NCBI RefSeq assembly: GCF_900089495.1
Contig: NZ_LT605203.1
Coordinates: 767,522-831,521, forward strand
Length of the DNA stretch: 64,000 bases
Direction of reading: 5' to 3'
From: Thiomonas sp. X19
Lineage (GTDB): Bacteria; Pseudomonadota; Gammaproteobacteria; Burkholderiales; Burkholderiaceae_C
In this document: piece after piece, positions 37,560 through 45,338 of the stretch
How positions within the stretch are numbered: the first letter of the stretch is position 1
Layout: each line of letters opens with the position of its first letter
Translations under genes and position numbers: made by a program
Notes under the pieces: model-generated
What the model was told of the DNA's origin: nothing
The model's input: the letters and a program-made list of their open reading frames with translations, nothing else
The model's database searches: none

Positions 37560-38399
37560 TCAGTTCAGCAGGACGCGTCGGGCCACCGCTGCCAGTGGGC
37601 GTTCGGCCCAGCGCTGCATGCGGCCGCCCAGCAGCAGGGGCTTGAGCGCCATGCGCACGGCCAGGTCAACGGGGTATTGCGCGCTCATCAGCGCGTATAC
37701 CTGTCGACTCACGGCGTTGAACGAAGGCGGCTGTTCGCGGCCGCGGAAATACCAGGCCGCGGCATGCCGCAGGGCGATGTCGGCGTCGCTCTGGCGCAGC
37801 TCGGCGACGCGTCGCCACAGCGCCGCCATGACCTTCGGACGACCCAGGGCTTCGCGCTCGCGGTACTTGAGAAAGTAGTGGTAGAAGTGTTTGTAGTGCT
37901 GCACCTCGTCGTTGCGGATATGCCAGGTCAGCTCGCGCAGCACCGGCTCGCCGCACACGGTGTTGAGCGCCTGGTAATAGGTGGTCGTGCCCATTTCCAC
38001 GATGCAGCGCGCCACCATTTCCTGGCCGCGCGTGGGCTCGAGTTGCTCCGCGGTGCAGAGCTTGGCGTATTCGCTGAAGAAGTCGGCATAGGCGCCGTCC
38101 CAGTCGAATTCCGGCCAGACATGGTGGATATAGGCCTTCAAGGCGCGGCCATGCTGCAGTTCCTCCGGCTCCCAGTGCTCGATCAGCCAAGTGCCGATCT
38201 CGGCATCATCGGCAAAGTAGTCGACCAGGTTGCGGGTGTAGGTGTCGGTGCCGCTTTCAATGAACGAGGCGCTGCACACCAGCAGGAACAGATCGTCGCG
38301 CTCGCGCAGGCTGGCGCAGTCGATGGGCCCAAAGTCCAGGTCTTCAAGGCGCCAGCGCAAATCCGGGCTGTGCGATGCGTCAAGTGATGCGTCTTGCAT
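37560..38399 (-). CDS. ferritin-like diiron protein of unknown function
   Basis: 279 residues from MQDASLDASH with GGAGA upstream. Mostly helical, with two metal-ligand motifs typical of ferritin-like or acyl-ACP-desaturase-like diiron proteins: WEPEELQHG (E-E-x-x-H) and NDEVQHYKHF (D-E-x-x-H). Family members include oxygenases and iron-storage relatives; the substrate cannot be told. It is upstream of aorA on the same strand and could contribute iron or oxygen protection to that oxygen-sensitive system (speculation). Confidence 0.65.
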   Translation of the reverse strand: MQDASLDASHSPDLRWRLEDLDFGPIDCASLRERDDLFLLVCSASFIESGTDTYTRNLVDYFADDAEIGTWLIEHWEPEELQHGRALKAYIHHVWPEFDWDGAYADFFSEYAKLCTAEQLEPTRGQEMVARCIVEMGTTTYYQALNTVCGEPVLRELTWHIRNDEVQHYKHFYHYFLKYREREALGRPKVMAALWRRVAELRQSDADIALRHAAAWYFRGREQPPSFNAVSRQVYALMSAQYPVDLAVRMALKPLLLGGRMQRWAERPLAAVARRVLLN

Positions 38400-38557
38400 G
38401 GTCGATCTCCCAAGAGGTTGTGGATGGGACACCCCTTACCCTACTTTAGTTCGGGTTTTCCTGGATGGCTCGGGCGCCAGCGTGACTTCGGCGCCTGTGC
38501 GGACGCTGCCCGGTAAACTGACAGGCCGATGTTTGACCCCGCATGAGGAGAATCAAA

Positions 38558-39220
38558 ATGCTGCAAAGAACGCTTGTCATCGCCGTGGCCGGCGCCCTGG
38601 TTTTGGGGGGCTGCGCCGACATGAATCAATCCCAAAAAAGCACGGCGCAGGGAGCCGGCATCGGTGCTTTGGCGGGCGCCGCCCTTGGCGCTCTGACGGC
38701 GGGCGGAAACACCGGCCGTAGCGCCGCAACGGGCGCTGCTGCCGGCGCCGCGGTCGGCGCCCTGGGCGGCTATCTGTGGAACCAGCACCTGGAAAAGCAG
38801 AAGCAGCAGATGGAACAGGCCACCGCCGGCACCGGAGTGCAGGTGACGCAAACGGCCGACAACCGCCTGAAGATCAATGTCCCGGCAGATGCCGGCTTTG
38901 CCACCGGCAGCGCCCAGATCAACAGCAACCTGTACCCCGCGCTCACGCAGTTGGCGACGGGGCTGATGCAGAACCCGACCGAATCGGTGCAAATTCTGGG
39001 CTATACCGACAGCACCGGGACCGACGCGATCAATTACCCCTTGTCGGAAAACCGCGCCTTGAGCGTGAAGAACTACCTGGTATCGCGTGGCGTGCAACCG
39101 CAGCGCATCGCCACCCAGGGCATGGGCCCGCAAAACCCGGTGGCCAGCAACGCCACGCCGCAAGGCAGGGCGCTGAACCGGCGCGTGGAAATCTACGTCG
39201 CCTACCCACCGCATCCCTGA
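38558..39220 (+). CDS. OmpA-family lipoprotein with glycine zipper
   Basis: 220 residues from the ATG at 38558 with GAGGAG upstream. A lipoprotein signal peptide ends at VLGGC (lipobox, Cys about 19). A glycine-zipper region (about 30-75) precedes a coiled-coil-like stretch and the peptidoglycan-binding OmpA_C domain (about 95-215), with ILGYTDSTGTDAINYPLSENRA and RRVEIYV. It anchors the outer membrane to the wall, like YiaD. Nearby genes give no special role. Confidence 0.9.
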   Translation: MLQRTLVIAVAGALVLGGCADMNQSQKSTAQGAGIGALAGAALGALTAGGNTGRSAATGAAAGAAVGALGGYLWNQHLEKQKQQMEQATAGTGVQVTQTADNRLKINVPADAGFATGSAQINSNLYPALTQLATGLMQNPTESVQILGYTDSTGTDAINYPLSENRALSVKNYLVSRGVQPQRIATQGMGPQNPVASNATPQGRALNRRVEIYVAYPPHP

Positions 39221-39299
39221 GCGGGCGCGAGCCGTTGTGGCATGGCAGCGGCCGTCGGCCCACGGGTCCGCCGACGTCTGCCAGCCGCAGGGCGTGCCA

Positions 39300-40139
39300 T
39301 CAGCCAGCAGGGGTCGATGTGCCTGGCCGCATCTTCTCCAGCAAGGCCTGCCGGATGGCGCGTAGCTTGGCCTTGACCTCGGTTTCACCGGTAGGGCCCA
39401 GGCGCATCAATATTTTCTGTCCGACCGAGGCCGACTCCAGGCGCGGATCGGCATACTGAAACAGCACTTTCGGCTGCACCAGCAGCACCGGCGGCCTGGG
39501 TTCGGGCGCGGCCAGCAGGTTGTCGATGACCACGAGCAGCCGGTTGTTGAAGCTGGCGTGCGGATAGCCCAATTCGGTGTAGGCCTGCTGGAACAGCGGG
39601 TAGAACTCCAGGTAGACCTCCACGAGTCGTTCCGGCTTGACCTGCCGCAGAACTTGCAGATAGGGCGCATAGCGCTGCGCGTTGTCGGGGCTGATGGCCA
39701 GGTCCGCGCCCGTGCCGCTGGTGCGCAACAAGCCAGGCACCGGGCCGACCGGCCACGCCTTCACCGGCGCCTGCTGCCGCGGCAGGTTGTCGATGGTGGC
39801 GACGATGTGCAGGATGAGGCGATGCGGAATCAGCCATTGCGCAAAGGCCTTGTGACCGATCAGGCCGGCGAGCGCCTGGCCGATGGCGCCATCGCTCTGG
39901 TCGAGCTTGGGCAAGTTGGCCGCGTTCTGTTGCGGCAACTCCAGTTGCGGTGCCGACGCCGGCGATGATGCCGGCACCGAGGCCGGCCCGGCGACTGGCT
40001 GACTCTGCGCCGCTGTGGCCGCAGCGCTGGCGCTTGGGTGCAGCGTAGCCGGCAGGTGGCCGCGCTGCCAATTGAAATAGCCGATGGCAGCCACCAGTGC
40101 CACGAGCACAACGGCGACGATGAGCAAGGGGTTTTTCAT
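39300..40139 (-). CDS. DUF3014 protein
   Basis: 279 residues. One N-terminal membrane span (about 4-22), then a low-complexity Ala/Pro/Ser linker (about 30-65) and a globular periplasmic part with DGAIGQALAGLIGH, HRLILHIVATIDNLPR and RLVEVYLEFYPLFQQAY. It matches what I know of DUF3014 membrane-anchored proteins, whose function is undefined. It is divergent from phoX but reads toward the OmpA gene; a good ribosome site (GAAGGAAGACC) precedes the ATG. Confidence 0.7.
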   Translation of the reverse strand: MKNPLLIVAVVLVALVAAIGYFNWQRGHLPATLHPSASAAATAAQSQPVAGPASVPASSPASAPQLELPQQNAANLPKLDQSDGAIGQALAGLIGHKAFAQWLIPHRLILHIVATIDNLPRQQAPVKAWPVGPVPGLLRTSGTGADLAISPDNAQRYAPYLQVLRQVKPERLVEVYLEFYPLFQQAYTELGYPHASFNNRLLVVIDNLLAAPEPRPPVLLVQPKVLFQYADPRLESASVGQKILMRLGPTGETEVKAKLRAIRQALLEKMRPGTSTPAG

Positions 40140-40272
40140 GGTCTTCCTTCGATGGTGATGCCATCGACTTCGATGCGCATGACCGATAAGGCACGGGTGA
40201 TTCGCTGCAATACCTGCCGCAGGTATAGCCCAGCTTGGCTTGCATCACAAGCGCGGACCGGGTGCGAGCCGA

Positions 40273-40290
40273 CTGTCAAATTCCTGTCAC
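40273..40290 (+). promoter_or_regulatory. PhoB box upstream of phoX
   Basis: CTGTCAAATTCCTGTCAC has two CTGTCA direct repeats at the 11-base spacing of PhoB boxes. It lies 112 bases before the phoX ATG on the plus strand. Two degenerate half sites follow (GTCAGTCATG, CATGTCAGTG). Predicts induction by phosphate starvation. Confidence 0.8.
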
Positions 40291-40401
40291 GTCAGTCATG
40301 TAACTTCTTGTGAGCCATGTCAGTGAACGTGACACCACCGACAGACGACACCGCCCAGCGGCTTCATTCCCATCCGCTCACCCTGACCGAAGGATCGTGC
40401 C

Positions 40402-42387
40402 ATGACCCAAATCCCCACCTTGTCGCGCCGGCAAGCACTCAAGCTGTTCACCGGCGCCCCCCTGTTGCCGCTGGCCGGCGGCCTCAGCGCAGCCTCCTTC
40501 TTGACGGCCTGCGGCGGCAGTTCCGGCACCGCGGCGGCCACACCGCAACCTGGCCCAGCCCAGGCCGCCACGCCCACTGCGGCCAGTTTCAGCTCCATGG
40601 CCGCCCCGGCTCTGGCCGATGCCGCCGCGATGGCCACCACCAGCGTGGCCTCCAGCCTTCGAGTGGCATACAGCAATGGCAGCACGCAAACCTACAAGCT
40701 TGGCTACCAGCCGATGTTCATCACTGGAGACCAGGTGCCCAATCTGCTGGGCGGCACCATCCTCGCCGGCGGTTGTTTCGACATCGACGGCAACCCCATC
40801 ATCGACAAATCCGTACCCGGGCAGGAGCGCCCGTTCTATTCCGACTGTCCCGATGGGATGAGCCTGTTGCAGACGATTGCCGGCGCCGACAAGGCCAAGC
40901 TCGGCGTCAAGGGCAATGTGGTGTTTGCCGTCGTGCAGTTCGAGTACACCACGCGCGACCAGGCGCAAGCCAGCCAGTACGGCCGCCTGCTCTCGCCGAT
41001 CGCCGTGCTCACGCTCGACCAAGAGCCGACCACCGGCAAGCTCACCTTGGCCAGGTACTCCAACGTGCCGACCAAGCCGGCGTATGGCCTGTGGATCACC
41101 TGCGGCGCCAGCCTGTCGCCGTGGAACACACACCTCAGCAGCGAGGAATACGAGCCCGACGCCTTCGCCATCGCCAACAACAGCCAGTTCAAGGCGTTCA
41201 TCACCAATCTCTACGGCGACGCCAACGCCGTGAGCGATCCGGTCAAGGCCAACCCCTACCTCTACGGCCACCTGCCCGAGGTCAAGGTCAACCCCGACGG
41301 CACCGGCAGCGTGGTCAAGCATTTCTGTCTGGGCCGCATTTCGCACGAGCTGGTGCACGTCTGCCCGGATCAGCGCACCGTGCTGATGGGCGACGACGCG
41401 ACCAACGGCGGGGCCTTCATGTTCGTCGCCGATCAGTCGGCCGATCTGTCCTCGGGCACGCTGTACGTGGCCAAGGCGACGCAGACCTTGGGCAACGGTC
41501 CTGGCGCATTCACGCTCAATTGGATCAAGCTTGGCAGTGCCACCAGCGCCGAAATCGAGCAGTTGGCCAAGACCCTCAAGCCCACCGACATCATGGACGT
41601 GGCCACGACCAATCCCAATGATCCGAGCTTCACCAAGATCCGTTTGTCCGGCAAGGACAACTGGGTGAGGCTCAAGCCCGGCATGGACAAAGCGGCAGCC
41701 TTCCTTGAGACGCACCGCTATGCGGCGCTGGTGGGCGGATCGATGAGCTTTACCAAATGGGAAGGCACGACGGTCAATGCCAAGGATAAGGTCGCCTACA
41801 TCGCGATGAGCTACATCCAGGCCTCGATGATCGATGGCACCACCGACATCAAGGTCCAGGGCCCGCGTGCAGGCGCTACTTATGCGATGAACCTGAAGAC
41901 GGGGCAGAAGGACGTGAGCGCCATGGCGATTGCCAGCGACTGGGTGCCGGTGGACATGGCGCCGCCCGCCGCCTTGGTGGGTGAGGATCTGGCCGCACCG
42001 GACGCGCTGGGCAATCTGGCCAACGCCGACAAGGTCGCCAACCCCGACAACCTCAAGTTCTCGGAAAAGCTGCGCACCCTGTTCATCGGCGAAGACAGTG
42101 GCATGCACGTCAACAACTTCCTGTGGGCCTACAACGTCGACACCAGGCAACTCAGCCGCATTCTGTCGTGCCCCGCGGGGGCCGAGTCCACCGGTTTGCA
42201 AGGCGTGGACGACGTCAACGGCTGGACCTACATCCTGAGCAATTTCCAGCACCCGGCCGACTGGGAAACGCCATTGCACGACAAGATCAAGTCCACGCTC
42301 GACCCGCTGATCAGGGCCAACTACAAAGACCGCTACGGTGCGGCAGTCGGTTACATCACCGGGCTGCCGCAAACAACCAAGGCTTGA
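40402..42387 (+). CDS. phoX: PhoX-type alkaline phosphatase
   Basis: 661 residues. PhoX is a calcium/iron phosphomonoesterase exported by Tat. The leader has a twin-arginine motif (SRRQALKLF) and a following Cys in LTACGG, so the enzyme may be exported and lipid-anchored. The mature protein has the PhoX/DUF839 beta-propeller look, with DPDGTGSVVKHF-like and NFLWAYNVDT stretches and GEDSGMHVNNFLWAY near the C-terminus. A Pho box precedes it. It supplies phosphate from organic esters when phosphate is limiting. Confidence 0.85.
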   Translation: MTQIPTLSRRQALKLFTGAPLLPLAGGLSAASFLTACGGSSGTAAATPQPGPAQAATPTAASFSSMAAPALADAAAMATTSVASSLRVAYSNGSTQTYKLGYQPMFITGDQVPNLLGGTILAGGCFDIDGNPIIDKSVPGQERPFYSDCPDGMSLLQTIAGADKAKLGVKGNVVFAVVQFEYTTRDQAQASQYGRLLSPIAVLTLDQEPTTGKLTLARYSNVPTKPAYGLWITCGASLSPWNTHLSSEEYEPDAFAIANNSQFKAFITNLYGDANAVSDPVKANPYLYGHLPEVKVNPDGTGSVVKHFCLGRISHELVHVCPDQRTVLMGDDATNGGAFMFVADQSADLSSGTLYVAKATQTLGNGPGAFTLNWIKLGSATSAEIEQLAKTLKPTDIMDVATTNPNDPSFTKIRLSGKDNWVRLKPGMDKAAAFLETHRYAALVGGSMSFTKWEGTTVNAKDKVAYIAMSYIQASMIDGTTDIKVQGPRAGATYAMNLKTGQKDVSAMAIASDWVPVDMAPPAALVGEDLAAPDALGNLANADKVANPDNLKFSEKLRTLFIGEDSGMHVNNFLWAYNVDTRQLSRILSCPAGAESTGLQGVDDVNGWTYILSNFQHPADWETPLHDKIKSTLDPLIRANYKDRYGAAVGYITGLPQTTKA

Positions 42388-42437
42388 AGCGTGGCCTGGC
42401 CAGCCGGTGTGTTGCCCAGCCAGCGTGGCGGCGGTTT

Positions 42438-42516
42438 TGAGCGCCCCCAGGGTCGGCTCGCCGGCCAGCCCCCCGTGGGGGTCAAGGAAACTTGGGGCGG
42501 CCCTGCGTTTCCTTGA
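42438..42516 (+). repeat. palindromic element copy D
   Basis: 79 bases: TGAGCGCCCCCAGG, an imperfect GGTCGGCTCGCCGGCC hairpin, the CCCCCC-GT-GGGGG hairpin, then arms TCAAGGAAAC and GTTTCCTTGA around TTGGGGCGGCCCTGC. Nearly identical to copy E. It lies 50 bases after the phoX stop. Confidence 0.8.
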
Positions 42517-42528
42517 GAGGCTTGTCTG

Positions 42529-42566
42529 ACCGCCATGCCGATCTGGCCGCGGATCGGCATGGCGGT
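42529..42566. other. perfect 15-bp inverted repeat after element D
   Basis: ACCGCCATGCCGATC and GATCGGCATGGCGGT pair around an 8-base loop. There is no U-run, so it is not a standard terminator. On the minus strand it lies inside a protein-like frame (ATG at 42689), so it may be a constrained coding hairpin or a remnant. Confidence 0.4.
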
Positions 42567-42822
42567 TTGCGCGTCCTTGGCGAGGAACCCGGATTGATGC
42601 ATGGCCATCGATTCCCACAGCCAGCCATGATTCCGAGTGACCTGCAAGGTGATGATGTCGCCCTGTCGCGAAGCCTTGCGTAAAGGCATGAATAACCATG
42701 GGAATTGCAATTCGACAAACGGGCTTTCGAAGGGGGTCCGGCGGCGGCTTGCGCCAGCCTGATGCGCGGGCTTAGGCTTGGGCATGGCGGCCGAAGAGTC
42801 GCCAATTTCCCGGAGGTCTGTG

Positions 42823-43119
42823 ATGTTCGACACGCATGAATCGGCAGGGCTGTGGTCGCTGGGATTACGCATCGAGAGCGCCGCTGATGCGCGCCTGGCC
42901 GCCTGGCTGCGAACGCGGCTTGGAGCGCAGCCACTGCGCGAAGCGGCACTGGTTTTAGCGAGCCGCAAGCAGCCCAGGCCTCTCAAGGTTGCACGGGCGC
43001 TTGGGCTGACGCTGCCGCCAGAGTTTGTGCAGAGCGACGCCATGCCAACATTGCAGGACCTGCGCCGCCACGACCAGGCTCGTCGCCAGGGTTGGCCGCA
43101 GCCGCTCGACGGGCGGTAA
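42823..43119 (+). CDS. small protein of unknown function
   Basis: 98 residues from MFDTHESAGLW, with CGGAGGT at the right spacing. Helical and basic, with Arg/Leu-rich segments (AADARLAAWLRTRLGAQPL and LTLPPEFVQSDAM). No signal or membrane span. Flanked by elements D and E, so the segment may have moved as a unit (speculation). I do not recognise it. Confidence 0.55.
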   Translation: MFDTHESAGLWSLGLRIESAADARLAAWLRTRLGAQPLREAALVLASRKQPRPLKVARALGLTLPPEFVQSDAMPTLQDLRRHDQARRQGWPQPLDGR

Positions 43120-43145
43120 ATTCGCCGCCGCATTCCCGCCGCCTT

Positions 43146-43225
43146 TGAGCGCCCCCGGGGTCGGCTCTCCGGCCCCGCCCCCCGTGGGGGTCGAGGAAAC
43201 TTGGGGCGGCCCTGCGTTTCCTTGA
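43146..43225 (+). repeat. palindromic element copy E
   Basis: 80 bases, about 75 identical to copy D: TGAGCGCCCCC, the CCCC/GGGG hairpin, and arms TCGAGGAAAC and GTTTCCTTGA around the core GGGGCGGCCCTGC. It follows the 98-residue gene. Confidence 0.8.
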
Positions 43226-43330
43226 GAGTCCTCACAGGCGCGAAGACTCGCCTTCAGGTCGTTCGAGCTGTACGGCCGGCGCTGGTTCAGCCTGCGTTGC
43301 CGGTTGTATGGCGCCTGCCTGGGCGAGGCG

Positions 43331-43492
43331 TCACGCCGCCTGCCAGAACGCCGCGGCGAAGAGCGCCGCCACCAACACCCAGCCGCTGGCAGAAGGCATC
43401 CATTGCGCAACCATCCAGGCCAGCGCCACGGCCAGCATGACCGAGGCGACATTGCGGACGTCGCCAAAAATGAGCTGGAAGACCTTTTTCAT
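43331..43492 (-). CDS. 53-residue membrane protein, last gene of the TonB/ABC block
   Basis: A small gene in a frame hidden by a longer spurious ORF. The ATG at 43492 overlaps the stop of the COG4280-like gene (ATGA at 43492-43489), so translation is coupled. The product begins MKKVFQLIFGDVRNVASVML and has two hydrophobic segments (about 15-32 and 36-52), an inner-membrane hairpin. It ends AAAFWQAA. Its overlap with the upstream gene is the best evidence that it is real. Function unknown; it may be a small subunit of the importer. Confidence 0.7.
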   Translation of the reverse strand: MKKVFQLIFGDVRNVASVMLAVALAWMVAQWMPSASGWVLVAALFAAAFWQAA

Positions 43493-44232
43493 GTGCGCGC
43501 TCCTTGCGTGGCGAGTTGCGGCACGCGTAACTTGAAGGCGGACAGCCGCCCGGCCACCGCATAGACCGTGAACAGCAGCAAGAGCGTGGCGTCGCCCAGG
43601 GGCCAGACCTTGGCTTCATCGAGCAGGCCGCCCAGGCTCCAGAAGGTGCCGAAGGCCAGCAGGGCGCAGGCGACGGTGAACTTGAGGGTGTTCTCCGGCA
43701 CTTTGGTCAGCGGCTTGCGCAGCACCAGACCCACGGCGATGACGGCCAGCAGCGCGGCCACGGCGCTGCCAGCGGCCTGGCCGTAGCTGATGGAGCGGCC
43801 CAGGGCCACGACCAGCAGCCATACCTCCAGGCCTTCGAGCAGCACGCCTTTGAAGGCCACCGCCCAGGCGACGCGGGCTTCGGCGTGGTCGATCTTTTCG
43901 CGCGTTTCGGCGAACTCTTTCGCTTCGTCGTGCAGCTTGGTGCGACCGGCGTAGCGGCGGATGGCCTTCACATACCAGCGCAGGCCGAACAGCAGCAGGA
44001 ACAGGCCGATGGCGGCGCGGATGATGTTGATGTCGGCCTGCACCACGTTCAGCCCCGCGCCGGTCACGGCGATGAGCGCTGCGACCACGGCCAAGGCCGC
44101 AGCGGCGGCTCCGGCGGCGCGTGCCCAGCCGATGGACAGCGCCACCGCCAGCACGATGGTGAAGGCCTCCACCCACTCGACGGCGGAGGCCAGGAAGACG
44201 GCGGTCATCCCGCCCCATTGGGTTGCATTCAT
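43489..44232 (-). CDS. COG4280-like, FTR1-related membrane protein
   Basis: 247 residues with about seven membrane spans. The first span contains SAVEWVEAFTIVLAVALS; this E-x-x-E-A arrangement is reminiscent of the REGxE motif of FTR1 iron permeases, and a second acidic span has GVLLEGLEVWLLVVALG. Between them is a charged loop (DEAKEFAETREKIDHAEA). It matches predicted membrane proteins of COG4280. Start and stop overlap both neighbours by ATGA. A role in metal passage is inference from the acidic spans and the neighbouring importer. Confidence 0.75.
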   Translation of the reverse strand: MNATQWGGMTAVFLASAVEWVEAFTIVLAVALSIGWARAAGAAAAALAVVAALIAVTGAGLNVVQADINIIRAAIGLFLLLFGLRWYVKAIRRYAGRTKLHDEAKEFAETREKIDHAEARVAWAVAFKGVLLEGLEVWLLVVALGRSISYGQAAGSAVAALLAVIAVGLVLRKPLTKVPENTLKFTVACALLAFGTFWSLGGLLDEAKVWPLGDATLLLLFTVYAVAGRLSAFKLRVPQLATQGART

Positions 44233-45335
44233 ACGGCCAGTTCCTCGGTTGTTGTCGTTGTCGTCGCAGGGTAAAGCAAAGCCTGCGCGGCGGCGATGCG
44301 CAGGGTGATGGTGCTGCCCGCCGCGTGGCGCAGAGCGTCGGGCAGCGCGTCCGGCACGGGCAGGCGCAGCGGCACTCCAGACAGGTCGATGCGCAGTTCG
44401 GCGTGTTCGCCCACGGTGAGGTGGCCGAGCACGCGCGCCTGCGCTGACCAGCACGGTGTGTCGACATTCAAGTGGGCGTGTGGCAGATGCAGCGCCGAGG
44501 CGCGCAGGTAGAGGGTGTATTCGCCGTCGGGCTGCTCCGCCTGAGCGGTGCTTGCAGCCACCTCGCCCCAGGGCGCCTGCAGACGGCCCGCCTGCAGGCG
44601 CACCGGCCAGGCTCCAAGCGCGCCGGTGAAGCGCGCCACAAACGCCGTGGCGGGCTGGCGCAGCAGGTCGCGCGGGGCGCTCAGTTGCAGCAGGCGGCCT
44701 TGCGCCATCACGCCCACGCGGTCGGCCAGGGCCAGCGCCTCGCGGTGGTCGTGGGTGATGTAGAGGGCGCTGATGCCGTGCTCGCGCACCACGCTGCCAA
44801 TCAGGTCGCGCAGCTCCTCACGCAAGCCCGCGTCGAGGTTGGACAGTGGCTCGTCGCACAGCAAGAGCCGGGGTCGCACCGCCAGCGCACGCGCCAGCGC
44901 CACGCGCTGCTGCTGCCCGCCCGACAGGGCATGCGGATGGCGGTCAGCCAGGTCGGCCAGCCCCACATCGGCCAGCATGGCACGGGCGCGTGCGCGCGAT
45001 GGCTCGCGCCCCAGGCGATGCAAAGGCAGCGCGACGTTGTCCAGGGCGCTCAGGTGGGGCCACAGCGCGTAGTCCTGAAACACCATGCCCAGTTGCCGCT
45101 GTTCCGGCGGCAGGAAGGGGCCGTCCGCCGCGTCCACCACGGTGGCGCCCAGGCGCATGCTGCCGCCGTCCAGCCGCTCCAGCCCGGCGACCAGGCGCAG
45201 CAGCGTGGTCTTGCCCGACCCGGAAGGGCCGAGCAGGCAGAGGATTTCGCCTTCCTGCAATTGCAGGCTGACGTCGTGCAGCGCGATGGTCGCGCCGAAG
45301 CGCTTGCGCGCGGAGTCGATGTGCAGCAGGGTCAT
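44229..45335 (-). CDS. ABC importer ATPase (FbpC-like)
   Basis: 368 residues. Walker A GPSGSGKTT, Q-loop MVFQDYALWPHL, signature LSGGQQQRVALARAL, Walker B LLCDEPLS and switch THDHREA, followed by a TOBE-like C-terminal domain (about 245-365). This is the layout of the FbpC/PotA class. Its start is three bases after the permease stop, and its stop overlaps the COG4280 start. Confidence 0.88.
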   Translation of the reverse strand: MTLLHIDSARKRFGATIALHDVSLQLQEGEILCLLGPSGSGKTTLLRLVAGLERLDGGSMRLGATVVDAADGPFLPPEQRQLGMVFQDYALWPHLSALDNVALPLHRLGREPSRARARAMLADVGLADLADRHPHALSGGQQQRVALARALAVRPRLLLCDEPLSNLDAGLREELRDLIGSVVREHGISALYITHDHREALALADRVGVMAQGRLLQLSAPRDLLRQPATAFVARFTGALGAWPVRLQAGRLQAPWGEVAASTAQAEQPDGEYTLYLRASALHLPHAHLNVDTPCWSAQARVLGHLTVGEHAELRIDLSGVPLRLPVPDALPDALRHAAGSTITLRIAAAQALLYPATTTTTTEELAV

Positions 45336-45338
45336 GGT

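Larger units (their letters stand above)
42351..42689 (-). pseudogene. possible remnant ORF interrupted by element D
   Basis: From the ATG at 42689 the minus strand reads a protein-like stretch (DIITLQVTRNHGWLWES then MAMHQSGFLAKDAQ) and continues through element D to a stop at 42351, overlapping the end of phoX. The part after about residue 45 is element sequence and low complexity. No ribosome site. It may be the end of a lost gene; listed with low confidence. Confidence 0.25.

Noticed and set aside
40378..42699. 773-codon open frame antisense to phoX
   Set aside because: Same explanation: the plus strand carries a recognisable PhoX with Pho box and leader.
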